A DNA stretch of 64,000 nucleotides from Laccaria trichodermophora. Taxonomy: Eukaryota; Basidiomycota; Agaricomycetes; Agaricales; Hydnangiaceae. The translations under genes were made by a program, and so were the position numbers. A model generated the notes under the pieces. That model was given only the letters and a program-made list of their open reading frames with translations, ran no database searches and was not told the origin of the DNA. The DNA lies in NCBI GenBank assembly GCA_018417955.1, contig JACTVC010000010.1:694763-758762 (forward strand). Reading direction: 5' to 3'. Positions 10,770 through 22,390 of the stretch are shown here, one piece after another. Position 1 is the first letter of the stretch, and the number at the start of each line of letters is the position of its first letter.

Positions 10770-13700
10770 TCACAAGCCGTGAGGTTTGACCTTGAGGTTC
10801 CTAAGCCTTTCGAGCAGATCCTGTAATGAAGGTTACTGAGTGTTAGGAAAGGGTAGAAAAGAAGGGAGCATGTGTATACCTCTAACTGTTCGGCGCGCAA
10901 TGTCCCACCCTTCCGTTCGTTTTCTAAACTATTTTCAATGCTGTCAAGTACGTCCATGATGAGCTCTCGGTAGTCGACTCCAAAAAATTGGGTCAACTTT
11001 GCTGCTCTTCGCCGACGCAGCTCAAAGTCTGTAACTTCAGGTTTGGGTGACGTGATACTGTACTCAGACGCAAGCGATATCACGGAAGTTCGGGCAGGCA
11101 GTGATCGGCGGCGTTCGGACTTGATGGATGCGTTAGAGATTCGGCGTTCGGTGGGCTTCGAGAGGTCCTGAAGGGTAATTTCCACAGACTCGCCACCATT
11201 TAAATACTGGTGAAGCTCCACGAGCGATGCTCTGTCATCCTATGCGTCGAGAGATGTATTAAGTGACGAATAAAAAGGAAAGTGAAATCCAAACTGACAT
11301 GGTCTAAAATGTCGTTCAATGACTGTAACGAGTGTTGATAATGGTGATACAGCAGCGAGTTCGACCCGGCGTAGTTATCGGATTGGCGAGTAACATCATC
11401 GTATTCAGATGACCCTGGGCCATTAGGCAACAGTCGCTTACTTGACTCGGAGGTGCCTGGTCGACTGCTCTTTCTGGCTGTTTTCGTGTATGACGAACGG
11501 TTAATATTTCGTTGAGACGTTGTTGCTTCAGGAATCGAGTGTCCAAAGAATGCTTCGTTGTGAATAATAGGCGTCGTTGGGACGGAAGGAGAGGGAGAAT
11601 GACGAGTATGATACAGAGTTTGTGGTGGTGCAATGCCAAAAACCTGGGATGCGTTAACAAATTTGCATGTGGAGTTGGGCTCTCAGACTTACTTTCTCCA
11701 TCTTTTGGGCTCGCCGCACGTTGATAGCCTTCTCCCTGTTGTTGAGCTCTTCTTTTACCCTATCAAGATCATCGGACCAAGTTGAAGGGAGTGCTACCAC
11801 CGAGCTACTCCTCCTGCGCCTGAGCCAAGCTTTGCGAGTAACTTCCTCGACCTGCGCGGATTCCGTCGCAGCCGGCGGCAAGGAGGCGTCTAGGTCAGAG
11901 AAGCCAAGGACGAGATCTGTGGGCACACGAGATCCAAGGAAACGATGAAGCTTAGCCAATCTTTCTCTCTTTCGCCGTCTTTCATCCTCCGCTTGTTCTT
12001 CTGGAGTCATGTTCTCGAACAGCGACTGGTTGGAGGGAGACGCAGGTCTGCGGAGATCGCGATTCTTCTTTGCGGTCTTTAAAGATGAAAGGTCATCATT
12101 CAAACTCTCTCCCCCCGACAGATCAATAAAAGATGTCCGAAACCGTGCGCCAATCCGACTTGTTACATGATGGTCAGAGGGTCTGCTGTCATTCGGTGGC
12201 GCTCTGTCAGGCTCTTGATATTTGTGTGGTTCGTTGTTTGGGCTTACGATGCTCAGGAAAGAGACGTCATCGGGGGTAAGAGGTGCAGAATGCCTTCTGC
12301 CACTAGATGTCAGGAATTGAGGGTCAATGGAAGAACGTTCTGACATCCGTCTCTGACGCAAACTGGGTGTGTCCAGATCGTCGAATTGAGGTCGAGCCTT
12401 AAGAGGACGCATGCGTGTAGATGATGCAGTCCGACCAGCTTCTTGGTGTGCCATGGCTTCCGCTCCTGGAGTCTCTCCAAAAACTCGGGCAAGTTTACGA
12501 GACTTCTTGATGAGATCAGTACGTTCAGCCAAATCCAAAAAGTTTGTGGTAGGCGGCAGAATTGGATCCTCACGTATTGAGTGTTCAGGTGGGGAGCCTT
12601 TGGGCGAAGACTGCCTGGATTTACCGGGTCTGCTTGACCTAAAAAGAGCTCTGGGGAGAATGGGAATAGGTGAATGAGTCTGGTCCATAGGGGGTTTGCC
12701 TGAGATAGAAAATTGATAGCTTGAGTCGAAGAGTCGTTCTGGCATAGAAAGCATGTTATGGTCAGGGATTTTAAATTCAGCTTTAGATGGTGTAAAGATT
12801 TCGATGAAGGATTCTGGATTTGCTGGTGGGGGGATATCCGCGCGTTGTTCGTGAGTGCCGTGAAAGTTGTATAGTGAATGTGAATGCGAGTTATAGGACG
12901 ACGAAGGATAAATTGTGCTGGATATGCTTATGCGGGGATCTTCCTCTGTGTTGATAGATGTTCCGGGTTCATGTGTGTTTTCGCTAGCAACCGATCCGTG
13001 CGAAAGTAAGGGTCCATCATGCCAAGCATTCTTCACCAACCTCGTTGTTTGCAATTTGCTAATTTGAATGGCACCCTCGGTATCCATCGCCTCACCTAGT
13101 GAACAGTTTTTTCAACATGTATCACAATTTCTGAATCAAACAACGTTCTTACCCGAGCTTTTGGTTTTTTCCTTCGGCCTTGGAAGTTTACCCTCACTTT
13201 CTACTGGATCTCGAAGATTTGGCGTCAATGGCGCATCACTAAGCGGTAGATGCTGGCTAATCGAGGGTTGGCCATTTTTATTGGAAAAAAAGTTCGTTGT
13301 GCTCTTGCCGATCGTAAGGAATTTGTCAGCACGCGACGAGGGCAGGGACCTGGATTGCGATTGCGGAAGGGCAGGAGACTGTTGGGGGATGGCCAACTGT
13401 TCAGAAGGCGATGTTAACGTTGCTGATAGCGTTTCATCACGGGGTAGTATTTGAAATTCCAAGTTCAATGGCAGTGAAACGGTGCCCGTCCGGTCTTCTT
13501 CTTCATGTGTTTCTGGCAAAGTATTGACGGTTGATAATGGGGGTTGTGAGGAAGCAATAGACGACTGGTCGCCATCTACCTGCAAGACATCTTCCATTGA
13601 TGGCGCAGGATTGATGTACGGATTGGAAGTTGACGAACTCGGCGAACCGACGGCGGTGATGGAAGAGGTAACAAGGTCGCTTCGAGTGGTCTGCGCGATA

Positions 13701-14029
13701 TCATCGACCGCGCGAGCTGGCAAACTATGTGAAGGGGTCTGAATGGATGCACTCCCTAGATTGGCAACACCCAGTGTTAACGGTCGCGTTTTCCGAGGAC
13801 CTCGGGGAGGAGGAGGCAACCCAGGGGATGTGTGTGGTGGAAGCGATGCGATTGCCGGAGAGGAAACATCTGAAGCGTATGGCGGTGGGGGAGTGCTGAG
13901 TGCAATGTTCCCCCGTAGGCGCTCTTCGTGTTCCAACAAGGCTTCGAGGTTCGGGGAAATTACTAGCGAACGTGGGTTGTTGATTTTCTTCCCATCTTTC
14001 TTAATTTGAAGACCAAGTCCCTGACTCAT
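10770..14029 (-). CDS. Large disordered fungal protein with a conserved C-terminal helical region
   Basis: Five minus-strand exons: 14029-13153, 13095-11693, 11643-11299, 11239-10880, 10820-10770 (3036 nt, 1011 aa). Most of it is Ser/Pro/Thr-rich and probably disordered, with a poly-proline patch (STPPPPYASDVSS) near residue 45. Two parts look ordered: a basic helix around residue 610 (EDERRRKRERLAKLHRFLGS, then LVLGFSDLDASLP) and the C-terminal 90 residues, with AKLTQFFGVDYRELIMDVLD and DLLERLRNLKVKPHGL. The latter reads like a protein-interaction domain kept across agarics, but I cannot name it. It ends 114 bases from the convergent golgin gene. No function is assigned. Confidence 0.75.
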
Positions 14030-14691
14030 TCTTAGATTTTTCTATCTGAAATGGACCGCAGGATCAGTTAGGCATGACGAATAATCAGAGAGACACATAT
14101 CACACCTCAGCTAGATGCCGTCAAGGAATGGCGGGGAAGGTCAACCTAACTATTTGACTTTTTTCTCCGTCAATTCTACAACATACAGCCGACAACGATA
14201 GCTTCTGAGGCGACTGACTGTCCTTCGTGTTGAAGTGACTCTGGGTTGGTGGAATTCAGAAGAAGTAGCGCCCCTGGTATATTGACACTTCCTAACTTCT
14301 GGAGGCGTTTTGGGCTATTTCAATTCCGACAACAGATGCAACCATTCGATGGACAGGTTTATCGAGAGCCTTCGAGAGCCCGGAACGTTACATATCTATT
14401 TGTGGATTCCCTAATCACCTCACTTCGCAGGTCATCTGTGTAGTAACTAGACCAATCTTGATCATCTATCTCAGCCACAGTCAACACACTCATGATGGGC
14501 GCTCGGTAGGTGTCAGTAGGTGCTATTGCGGTGATTGCCAGGAAACCACTGTGAGTCTGTGAATTTATTAAGTTATAGAGGACGGACACCGATGATGTGG
14601 CGTGTAATAATATTAATGAATGATATACATGACTGTTTGGTAAGTTTACAAGTGCGAGTTGAGATAAAATGCCAGAAGTTCAATGAACGCC
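14030..14691. other. Spacer between two minus-strand genes
   Basis: Should contain the promoter of the 10.8-14.0 kb gene and the 3' region of the SMP-domain gene. A 76-codon minus-strand frame at 14359-14589 has no recognisable motif and is left uncalled. No repeats seen. Confidence 0.45.
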
Positions 14692-17600
14692 TCAGGTTTG
14701 CACCCGACGAGGTGGTAGAGGAGGTGGAACCTTTGTTGATGTAGCAGGGACAGCCAAATTCTCTTGTGGATAGTGCGCTGTGTCCAAGCCCAATTCGTTG
14801 GGTTGGCCTTTGTTTACGCTCGCCGCTGACGACTCGGGCGGTGGTTGGTCAGAAGAAGCCTGCCCACGGGCGTCGTCCATACTAGCGATAATTTTGAGTG
14901 CTTCAGTAGCTGGAGATGCGGGAGATCGGTCCAGCGATGTACTAGCTTTGTTCGCTGCCGACCGCGTTGGCGTCGATCTAGGTGGTAACGGCGGCGGTGT
15001 AGGTCGCACTGATTGGGGAGACACTGAAAGGATTGGCGGAAGGGCCAACGGTGTGACGTCCTTATCTTGAGTGCTATCTCCTGTTTGTTCCAGTGACTGA
15101 GGTAGCTGTTCTTGCGTGTCAACTTCCTGCCCAGATAAAACAGGACTCTTCCATAACCGATACATCGACTGCATAGTCGGATTTTTTGATTTGTTCTCGG
15201 AGCTTGTCAGTGAGAGCTGTGGGGCAACATAACCCATTGACTGGAGTTCCCCTCGATGACTGACATGAATCCCTGGTATAGTCATTGTCTTTGCTTGTGG
15301 TTGGACATGAATAGGAGCAGGCACCGCTTCTTCTTGGGCCACTAATCTTTGCGCGTCCATGTCAGTACTGACGCGGCTTATTGACGGCAAGGACTTTTTC
15401 GTAGAAAGGCCAGAGGTAGATAGACGGGAGGTGGACGTTACAACAAAAGGATTGACAGAATTGTCGGAATGTATTGAACCGTTGGGCAGCAATGCCAGAG
15501 GATTGGTGGTTGGTTTATCGGGGGTGCTGGAGGGGGATATTGAACGCGTAGGTTCCAAGGCATCCCCATTGCGCTCCCTTTCCTTCCTTTCAGCTACCGC
15601 TGCTCGAACCTCTGCGTAACTAGCTCTTGACTTATGCGCCTGATTGGGGCTTCGCTCTGTCAGCAGATGCGGCGAAGTTGCCCCAGTATCAACAGGCTCT
15701 TCACCGCTTGATCCAGCATTGTTCGTGTCCTTCTTCAGACCACCCCAATTAACGCCCCACTTTCTCATAGCCTCTTTTGCGGTATTTTGAAGGGCCTGTT
15801 TATCTGCTGCTCGGGATTTTAACGTCGAGAAAAACGATGGAGGGCTCGCTGGCCGAGTGGTCGTCGATGCATCTGACCGTCTTCGTGGCGTACTGGGAGT
15901 AGACTCGGAGCGAGTGGTCAATGTCGAATCTGCATCTGGTTCCGATTCCCGTTTGGTAGAGTGCTGTGAGGTTGATCGACGTGCCGAATGCGTGGAGAGG
16001 TGGGCTTGGACTAATGAAGCTTGAATTTCATCGGGTAAGAGCGAGTTCACAGATCGACTTTGGGAAGAGGATCGAGATGTTGATTCCTTTGACTGAGGAA
16101 CATCAATACGATCGTCTTGACCTTCACGGCCACGGTTCTCTTCAATCTCTCCGATGATGCTAGAATCTGGGTTAGATCCCGACGCCAGGGTAGGCTCCGT
16201 CCCACCGCTGTTCGTTGAGAACCATGACCTACGTCGTGTACGAGCCGGCTTGGAATTCGCCTCACTCAGCGAAGGCTCAACTTTGAGGTCAACTGTACTT
16301 CCAACTGGTAAATCCTCGACTGACTGTGACATATCAGGAAGGAGGGTCCCTGATATTGAAGTCTTCGAATCAATCAAATCCGGGGCAGAGGCTGTCGACA
16401 TCAACGGAGGGTCTCCCGAGCGTTCAGTAGAGGCAGAAGTCTGTGGATCTGAACGTTTGCGTCTTGATGCATCTGACCAGATTCCACCCCGATGTTCGTA
16501 GGCTATACTTTCAAAGAATGCAATGTCATCCATGTTGGGCATGACAACAGATTCCTGTATCTAAATAATAGACATAAGCCATGAGTGAGAATTTCGTCCG
16601 CCTGCAGAAATAAGTCACTGACAATCTCTTTGATTTTAGATTCAATCGTGCTCAAAATCATTCCCCAAGTTATTTGACGGTCGCTCACGATTGGCTCTAC
16701 CTCGAGAACAATCCTCGGAGTCTGAGTGAAAGCGTACCAAATGCGGTTGCTGGGAGGCCGTTTCACTTTAATCAACAAATTGCCTTCAATTTCTTTAAGA
16801 ACGGCAGCCAAAACCAACTTGACGGTATATGACCTGAAGGTCCCTAGATTGATGGTTGCCGTGGCCTCGACGGTAATCCGGATTTCACCTCTGTACTGAA
16901 GATGGACCTCAAAAGATGCATCTCCCTCTTTCGTCAATTCCTTGAGCATGGGCTTGCTGAACGTCGGTGCTCTGTTTCCGACAGAGACCTCCGTCACAAC
17001 TATATCGGTTAGGAATGTCGGACGTTTGACCTTCGACAGCTTCTTCATTAGCCTGCCAATAATATAGGCTTCCAAATTGTGTGTGCGGTAGTGGCTGAAA
17101 AATATACGACCCAGCAAGGCATTGAACCATCGCATTGGGATCACATCTGGTTGTTCATCAAGGGTAGAGACAAGATGATCCATGTCAGATGGGTCGAAGA
17201 TTTCGTGTAGTGGAGTAAGAGTTGGGGTTTGGGGGGGATGCTCCGAAGCATGCAGAAGTGCAAAATACCAGTCCTCCATTTCGACGTTCGAGCGAACGAA
17301 TATGAACCAAGGAGTTTGTGGGTCCAACGCCTCCTCCCTTGCAATATCCTTCTTCTTTTCGGCCTCAACCAGCTTCTCCCGTTCTTTTTCCCGCTTGCTT
17401 CCAGTGAGGTCGCACTCATCTAGCTTTCCATCTATGTCCTCTTTCTTCAACTTCATCTCCCTCGTAACACTCGCTAGATGTTTTCCTGTATCGGTAGCGT
17501 TGGGCCTCAAACAGATGGCGTTGCGTTTGGCAAAAAGCTCCCCGTCGAGTAGACCTTCAGGAAAAATTATAACTTCATGGCCACCGAGCTCAACAGCCGC

Positions 17601-18014
17601 CTCGCACTCCGACATTCCCTCGTCTTCGTATAAATAAAGGACTTTGCCTTTCAGCACGACATACCACATGTCCTTTGGACGCGATCTTTTTGGATCCTTA
17701 GACCGGGCATCCAAAAATGAGCGAACGAGTGTAACGTAAGTAGTATCATTTGCTGACTCCTCGAATGTCCGGCGCATAATTAGCCAGCCCTTTCGAGTCC
17801 GTGGTGTGTCATTCGTATCCAATGGCGATTCTTCTTCGGTAGCTCTCTCCGGTAAGGCCTGCCCAGCTTCTAAATTCTTTTTAGTCTTCTTGGCCATGTC
17901 AACATCGCCAACGGGAACAGAGGTGTAGACAGTCACAAAAACGAGAGCGGCTATGACGAGAGGAATGAAGGTAACTCCTCCAAGAACATAGGCATAGAGT
18001 AAAGCCCTGATCAT
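14692..18014 (-). CDS. NVJ2: SMP-domain lipid-transfer protein of the Nvj2/TEX2 type
   Basis: Two exons, 18014-16623 and 16560-14692 (3261 nt, 1086 aa). Residues about 5-32 form a membrane anchor ([19 protein letters not shown]). A PH-like domain follows ([17 protein letters not shown]). The SMP domain spans about residues 285-465, starting [19 protein letters not shown] and including [20 protein letters not shown]. The 620-residue C-terminal tail is Ser/Pro-rich and disordered and ends with a proline-rich patch [11 protein letters not shown]. Membrane anchor, PH and SMP in this order are the known arrangement of yeast Nvj2 and animal TEX2, which sit at ER-organelle contact sites and move lipids such as ceramide. 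The long tail is a fungal addition. The orthologue call is strong; the cargo is inferred. Confidence 0.88.
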
Positions 18015-18130
18015 TTTGGGAGATCGTCAGAAAGGAGAGAAAGAGATAAGGACGGCAGTGACCAGCAGCGACAAACTCGAGAGTGTGGTGTGCAACCTCA
18101 ATTGTACTGTTGCGTCGTTGTGGAATAGTG

Positions 18131-18156
18131 GACACGTGTCCGTCAGTTGTCACGTG
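18131..18156. promoter_or_regulatory. Pair of CACGTG E-box motifs upstream of the SMP-domain gene
   Basis: CACGTG occurs at 18133-18138 (inside the palindrome GACACGTGTC) and again at 18151-18156, about 120-140 bases ahead of the minus-strand ATG at 18014. CACGTG is the core site for bHLH factors. The element D insertion begins 26 bases further out, so it may have displaced more distal promoter sequence. A regulatory role is inferred. Confidence 0.35.
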
Positions 18157-18182
18157 TATTGTGGCATTGCATTAGATAATTA

Positions 18183-18292
18183 CAGTGTCTTGCATAATGC
18201 TTTGCAGCACGAATTTTTTCAAATCGTATTTGATTATATTTGTAGTGAGCCTGAGATGTCACAAAGTTGTTCACTTTCCGCCTCAAACCTTA
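18183..18292 (+). repeat. Left inverted-repeat arm of element D
   Basis: Matches the minus strand of 26627-26822 with a gap. It ends where element A begins; the arm resumes after A at 25918 with TAATCCCAAAATGGGAAGCC, which the right arm carries uninterrupted (minus strand, 26646-26627). Confidence 0.75.
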
Positions 18293-18335
18293 CAGCTGTT
18301 TTCATAAAGGTTGGCACTACTACGTCATTTTGAAA
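18293..18335 (+). repeat. Left terminal inverted repeat of element A
   Basis: 43 bases beginning CAGCTGTTTTC and ending CATTTTGAAA. It matches the minus strand of 25917-25884 continued at 22291, once the hAT-like element and one 8-bp duplication are removed; one mismatch. Confidence 0.85.
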
Positions 18336-18403
18336 ACTTGAGCAAATTTGCTACTTAGATAATTTAGCATGTTTGACGTCTCACTGACTTGCCAATCACC
18401 ATC

Positions 18404-19765
18404 ATGCCCTTCTGCAAGATTAGTCGTGACTTGAAACTTGCTGTTATAAGGCTTTACGAGCATGAAATCTTGCCTCTGTGGGATATTCTTGACATCATGC
18501 ATCTGTCTCGGAGGACCTTTTTCCACATTCTAAAGCTCTGGCGCGAGACTGGCGACGTCGTCACCCACAAGTATGGGAATCTTGCTGGTCGGCCACGAAT
18601 TCTCAACTTCGACGACATCCATTACTGTACCATTTCATTCAATTTGGCAGTCACGCGTCACGGAGCCCTCAAAAATCCCGAAATGTCACGCTTGTCACGG
18701 ACATTTTCGCGGTGTGCCGAATTCCTTTGGCAACAATGTCACCAATATAGAAATTTTTTCGTCGCCTGCGGCGCCAGACTGCCGAAAATTCGGGCACGTC
18801 ACGCCAACTTTGGGAAGTCGCCGAAACCAAAATTTCGGCAGGTCCGTCACGCATCACGGGCCCTGCCGAATTGATTGAAATGGTACAGTACGTTCTACAG
18901 CTGGTTCGCCTTCGTCCTGATTGGTTCCTCGACGAACTTCTTGAGCTTCTGAAAACCAACCGCTTTATCTCCATTCACTACGTTACAATTCACCAAGAAC
19001 TGCAGAGGGCTGGAGTCTCATACAAGAAGCTCAAGTGCATTGCCTCAGAGCGCAACGAGGAGGCTCGCAATGACTTCATAGCTCGTATCAGCCAGTATGA
19101 GCCGGAAGAGACTGGTTTCCTTGATGAGACATCAAAGAACGACAAGACTGCCGCTCAGGCAAATGGGCGCGCCAAAAAAGGACGCCGCGCCATAATGAAA
19201 CAACACTTTGTCCGCAGAACATGTCTTTCAGCAACTGCACTTCTCACTGTGGATGGAATTGTGGCATCGACGGTTGTTGAAGGGTCGATGAATAGAGAAA
19301 TGTATCTGGAATTTCTCGAGTACCATGTGGTGAGTGCCATAAAACATGTACCGTTTACACAATCTTACTATGATTTGGCCTCTCGCATTCAGATGCCCCT
19401 AACCTCTGCTTACCCAGGTCCTTTGAGCGTGCTCATCATGGATAATGCCTGCATTCATCATGGTGATGAGATCTTGGTACTAGCTGATTGTTTCGGTGAG
19501 TATTAGTCAAATGTATGCACTCCAATTTCCGATTGACAGGCTTCCCCTTGTTTTAGGTGTTCAGATTGAGTATCTACCACCATACTCCCCCAATTTGAAC
19601 CCAATTGAAGAGGCTTTCTCGAAGATCAAAGTGTTTATCCGTCAAAACAGTGATGTTTTTCTGTTGGCAGAAAACGCAGCCATATTTTATGACATGTATG
19701 TTGCGTTGGATGTCATTACTTCAGAGGATGTGATAGGGTACTTTATTCATGCAGGTTATTTCTAG
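18404..19765 (+). pseudogene. DD34E Tc1/mariner-type transposase of element A, interrupted by MITE C
   Basis: The coding parts are 18404-18624, then 18891-19329, 19393-19495 and 19557-19765. Skipping element C and one copy of its TA gives 972 nt (323 aa), in frame throughout. The N-terminal part is a helix-turn-helix DNA-binding region (LPLWDILDIMHLSRRTFFHI). Catalytic residues of the IS630/Tc1/mariner fold are all present: D in GFLDETSKND, D in LIMDNACIHH and E in SPNLNPIEEAF, with 34 residues between the last two. Exon lengths (660 without the insert, 103, 209) match those of the transposase in element B (660, 103, 203), so the two are homologous. As it stands the 264-bp insert introduces stops, so the gene should be inactive. 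Confidence 0.88.
18625..18888. mobile_element. Element C: 264-bp MITE inside the element A transposase
   Basis: Ends are inverted: the left begins CTGTACCATTTCATTCAATT and the right, on the minus strand, CTGTACCATTTCAATCAATT; about 26 bases match with two differences. TA is duplicated on each side (18623-18624; 18889-18890). There is no coding capacity. Removing the element and one TA joins CATTA to CGTTCTACAG and restores the transposase frame exactly (DDIHYVLQLVRL). This marks it as a Tc1/mariner-class MITE mobilised by a transposase elsewhere. Confidence 0.92.
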
Positions 19766-19779
19766 TCTACAAATACATA

Positions 19780-20451
19780 CAGTTGCAGACAAGCAAAGTC
19801 ATCTAAAAATATTAACTTTTTTTTTTAAAGCCCCAAAAATAGTCGGAATCGACGCAGATTCACGAGAGCTTTCCAGCCATACCACTTTCATCAAATTCTA
19901 TTGAGCCGATCCCTCAGAAATCGCCAAAATAAGGTTTTTCTGCCTCAAAATATTGGCAGACCCTAAATTTCACCCAAAAATCATGAAAAATAGTGGAATC
20001 GACTCCTTTTGATGAAAGGGTTATGATCCCATAAAAATTAGCAACTTTTATCGATCCATTTCGGGTAAATAAATTCATTGATAGTTGCCAAAAATGGTAA
20101 TTGATTAGTGATCAACCATATTTAGTCCCCGCTCGGACCCCTCCAGAGTCCCTGATCTGTGGTCAGTCTTCTTGTTAGAATTTCTGTGACTTTTTGTTAG
20201 ATGGTACCTATCGCTACCGAGAATTTTACCCCACAACCGACAAGATTTGAGTAGTTTTGGTCATCAAGGACCCTGAATTGAGGCAAAAAATTGGTCCAAA
20301 AATTTGGCAGACCCAATTTCTCGTGGGAAAAACTTCGGAGGTGTGTTTTTCGACGTATTTCAACAAGCTGGCCATGATCCCGAAGTTTGGTGCCATTTTA
20401 TCCAGCCGTTCCCGCGCTACCAAATTAGATGACTTTGCTTGTCCACAACTG
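19780..20451. mobile_element. Element E: 672-bp MITE between the two genes of element A
   Basis: Left end CAGTTGCAGACAAGCAAAGT and, on the minus strand from 20451, CAGTTGTGGACAAGCAAAGT; about 27 bases match with two differences. TA flanks both ends (19778-19779; 20452-20453). The interior is non-coding and holds a direct repeat around AAAAATAGT(C)GGAATCGAC near 19846 and 19988. Without E the two genes of A would be about 100 bases apart tail to tail, like the 75 bases in element B. Confidence 0.85.
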
Positions 20452-20538
20452 TACAGCTGCAGAGAATTGGAAAGCGAAGAAAGCTATCAATGATTGAATA
20501 GTGAAACGATATCATGAGCATGATTGAGAAGTAAGTGT

Positions 20539-22139
20539 CTAGTTAGGCCAATGAATACCTGTGGCCTCCTGTAAGATGGCTATCTCGCCGCATTTGAGGC
20601 CCATGTCACGCAGTTCCTGCAGAGAAATCAAACGAAGTTGGTTCGAGCTTGTGAATCCTTCCCCTTGAAGTGTGTTGCAGATGTTATCGGAAAATTCAAA
20701 ACGAAGCGCAAACTCATTGAGTGGTATAGCAGGTTGAGCCACGGCATGCGCAGGAACAAGGAGAGGGTTATCGGATATAGTTTGAATGATGGGCAAAGCA
20801 GGTGCAAGTGGGGCAGCAGCAGGTGCAAGTGGAGTGGCGGTGGCAGCAGCAGCAGCTGGCAGAAACAGCTTCGACATGTCAGGGACATGAATATGGATGT
20901 TCGGGGACATAGGAAGAGCTGCCGAGGCCTTTTGAGCAGCTGCACGTCACTGTAGTAATGACGTCTGCAATGCCTCCTCGCCACCAGGCCTTGCAGCATT
21001 CACAGTGTCGAACTTGTGGTGAAGAGGTGGCCTGGTTTGTGTTGCGCGATCAGGACCTTGTTGCTAACGCCTAGCATGAGTAATGAAATAAATTGAAAAA
21101 GAAATGAATGCCTTACAATGGCCGAAGCCCATATTCTGAAATGGTCATGACCAAGAGCAAAATGGGCACCGTCCACGGGATTGATGTAGCAGTGCAAGCC
21201 TTTGTTCTCGCACCCAGCTGCATTGCACATCCACTTCTCCTGTAGAGCGCCAATCTCGCGTGAGACGGCTGCATTTCCGGGGAGGTCCTTTGGATCCTAT
21301 AAGCCAAGGAGATGTTAGCTCACTACAAACGACGTGAAAAACAAAAGGAACCATACCAGTTTCTTCTTCTTGCCATCCTTCTGCTGCTTTTTCTTTTTCT
21401 TCTTCTTTCCGCCGTTGGAATCACTGTCACTGCTGCTGTCTGTGTTGTTTTCCTTATCGGAGTCATCCTCATGACGGCGCTAGAGGTGGGGAGAACACAC
21501 AAGGATTTAGTAGGTCTTATAACGACGGTGAATGAATAGTTAGCGTACCTTTTTAGACTGTGGCTTGGGCTCTATGGTAAGGTTCACAGTGGGGTCCTTG
21601 CCTTTGGAAGCGCGCTCAACCATAAACTTGTAAGAATCCTCGTTGGTGAGCTCAGTCGGCTTTGTGTGGACTTGGGGCACTGAAAAGCTGAAAGTGTAGT
21701 CATCAAAATCAATGGTTGTCGGTTTCAAGATGCCGTCAATCTTCACAAGGAGCTGGGCCTTGACTGTATCCCAGGGCTCCATAGACTCGAGCTGCAGGAA
21801 AGTGTTCTTCGCAGTGCCGCGCTTGCCAGCTTCTTTCTTCATCTGAGCAGCTGTGTAGATGGAGATCGTGTACGTGATCTTGATGATATCTGGCGCCGTG
21901 TTTCCAGTGCCCTCAACAGCAGCAACTGTTTGACAACCACTCTGGTTCAGCCAAAGTGGAATGTAGAGGGTTTACACACTGTTTTTCTTCCCTGGCCCCC
22001 TTTTTCTTTTTGGTGGCGCAGCCACCTTTTCAATGTCCTCTCTCGCAACACCATACTCCCTCTCAAACTCAGCTTCGTCTTCCGCAGTCACAGGACCAAT
22101 GATACAATCAAGGATGGCATTAGTTACAGTAGTAGGCAT
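20539..22139 (-). CDS. Partner gene of element A: Cys/His motif plus SAM-like C-terminus
   Basis: Exons 22139-21980, 21925-21549, 21479-21357, 21296-21117 and 21063-20539. Layout: short acidic/basic N-terminus; a region ending SYKFMVERASKGKDPTVNLT that may be ubiquitin/PB1-like; a lysine-rich exon; a Cys/His block WMCNAAGC...HCYINP...AHFALGHDHF ending WASAI, with spacing suited to zinc binding; an Ala/Pro linker; and a helical C-terminus (FEFSDNICNTLQGEGF, LRLISLQELRDMGLKCGEIA) that looks SAM-like. The last exon holds an in-frame TGA (20949-20947) unless a 45-nt intron (20984-20940, GTGG...GCAG) is removed. It lies inside the repeats of A and converges on the transposase. The homologue in B shares all five exons. 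Function unknown; an accessory transposition role is inference. Confidence 0.75.
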
Positions 22140-22317
22140 ATTACAGGAAGGTAGGAGACACTGAACTGCTACCAGGGCAAGATTGCTGCAGGCAGAGACG
22201 ATGGTAGACCGTAGGCGCAGAACGCACGACCAAATTTGAGCCAAATTTGCCCCAAGGAGCAAATTTGATCAATTTCTCACACTTTCAAAATGACGCAGTT
22301 AGTGTTGCCGCAAAGTA

Positions 22318-22390
22318 AAGTGCTTTAAGCACTAAAGTGCCTTTAAAGGACTTTATGTCCATATTCGGCGCTTTAAGGTACTTTAAGGCA
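22318..22390 (+). repeat. Left subterminal TTTAA-rich repeats of the hAT-like element
   Basis: Repeated GCTTTAA, CCTTTAAAGGACTTTA and ACTTTAAGGC motifs. Mirror motifs occur at 25795-25865. In hAT elements such clustered subterminal motifs are transposase-binding sites; that role here is inferred. Confidence 0.6.

Noticed and set aside
12310..12573. Antisense open frames across the large disordered gene and the SMP-domain gene
   Set aside because: They are shadows of Ser/Arg-rich coding sequence on the other strand and have no start context, motif or exon logic.
14359..14589. Small gene upstream of the 10.8-14.0 kb gene
   Set aside because: 76 codons, no recognisable motif, and it lies in the expected promoter region.
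18625..18888. Element C as a retained intron of the transposase
   Set aside because: It has no GT...AG ends at the junction. It has inverted ends and a TA duplication, and the homologous gene in element B has no intron there.
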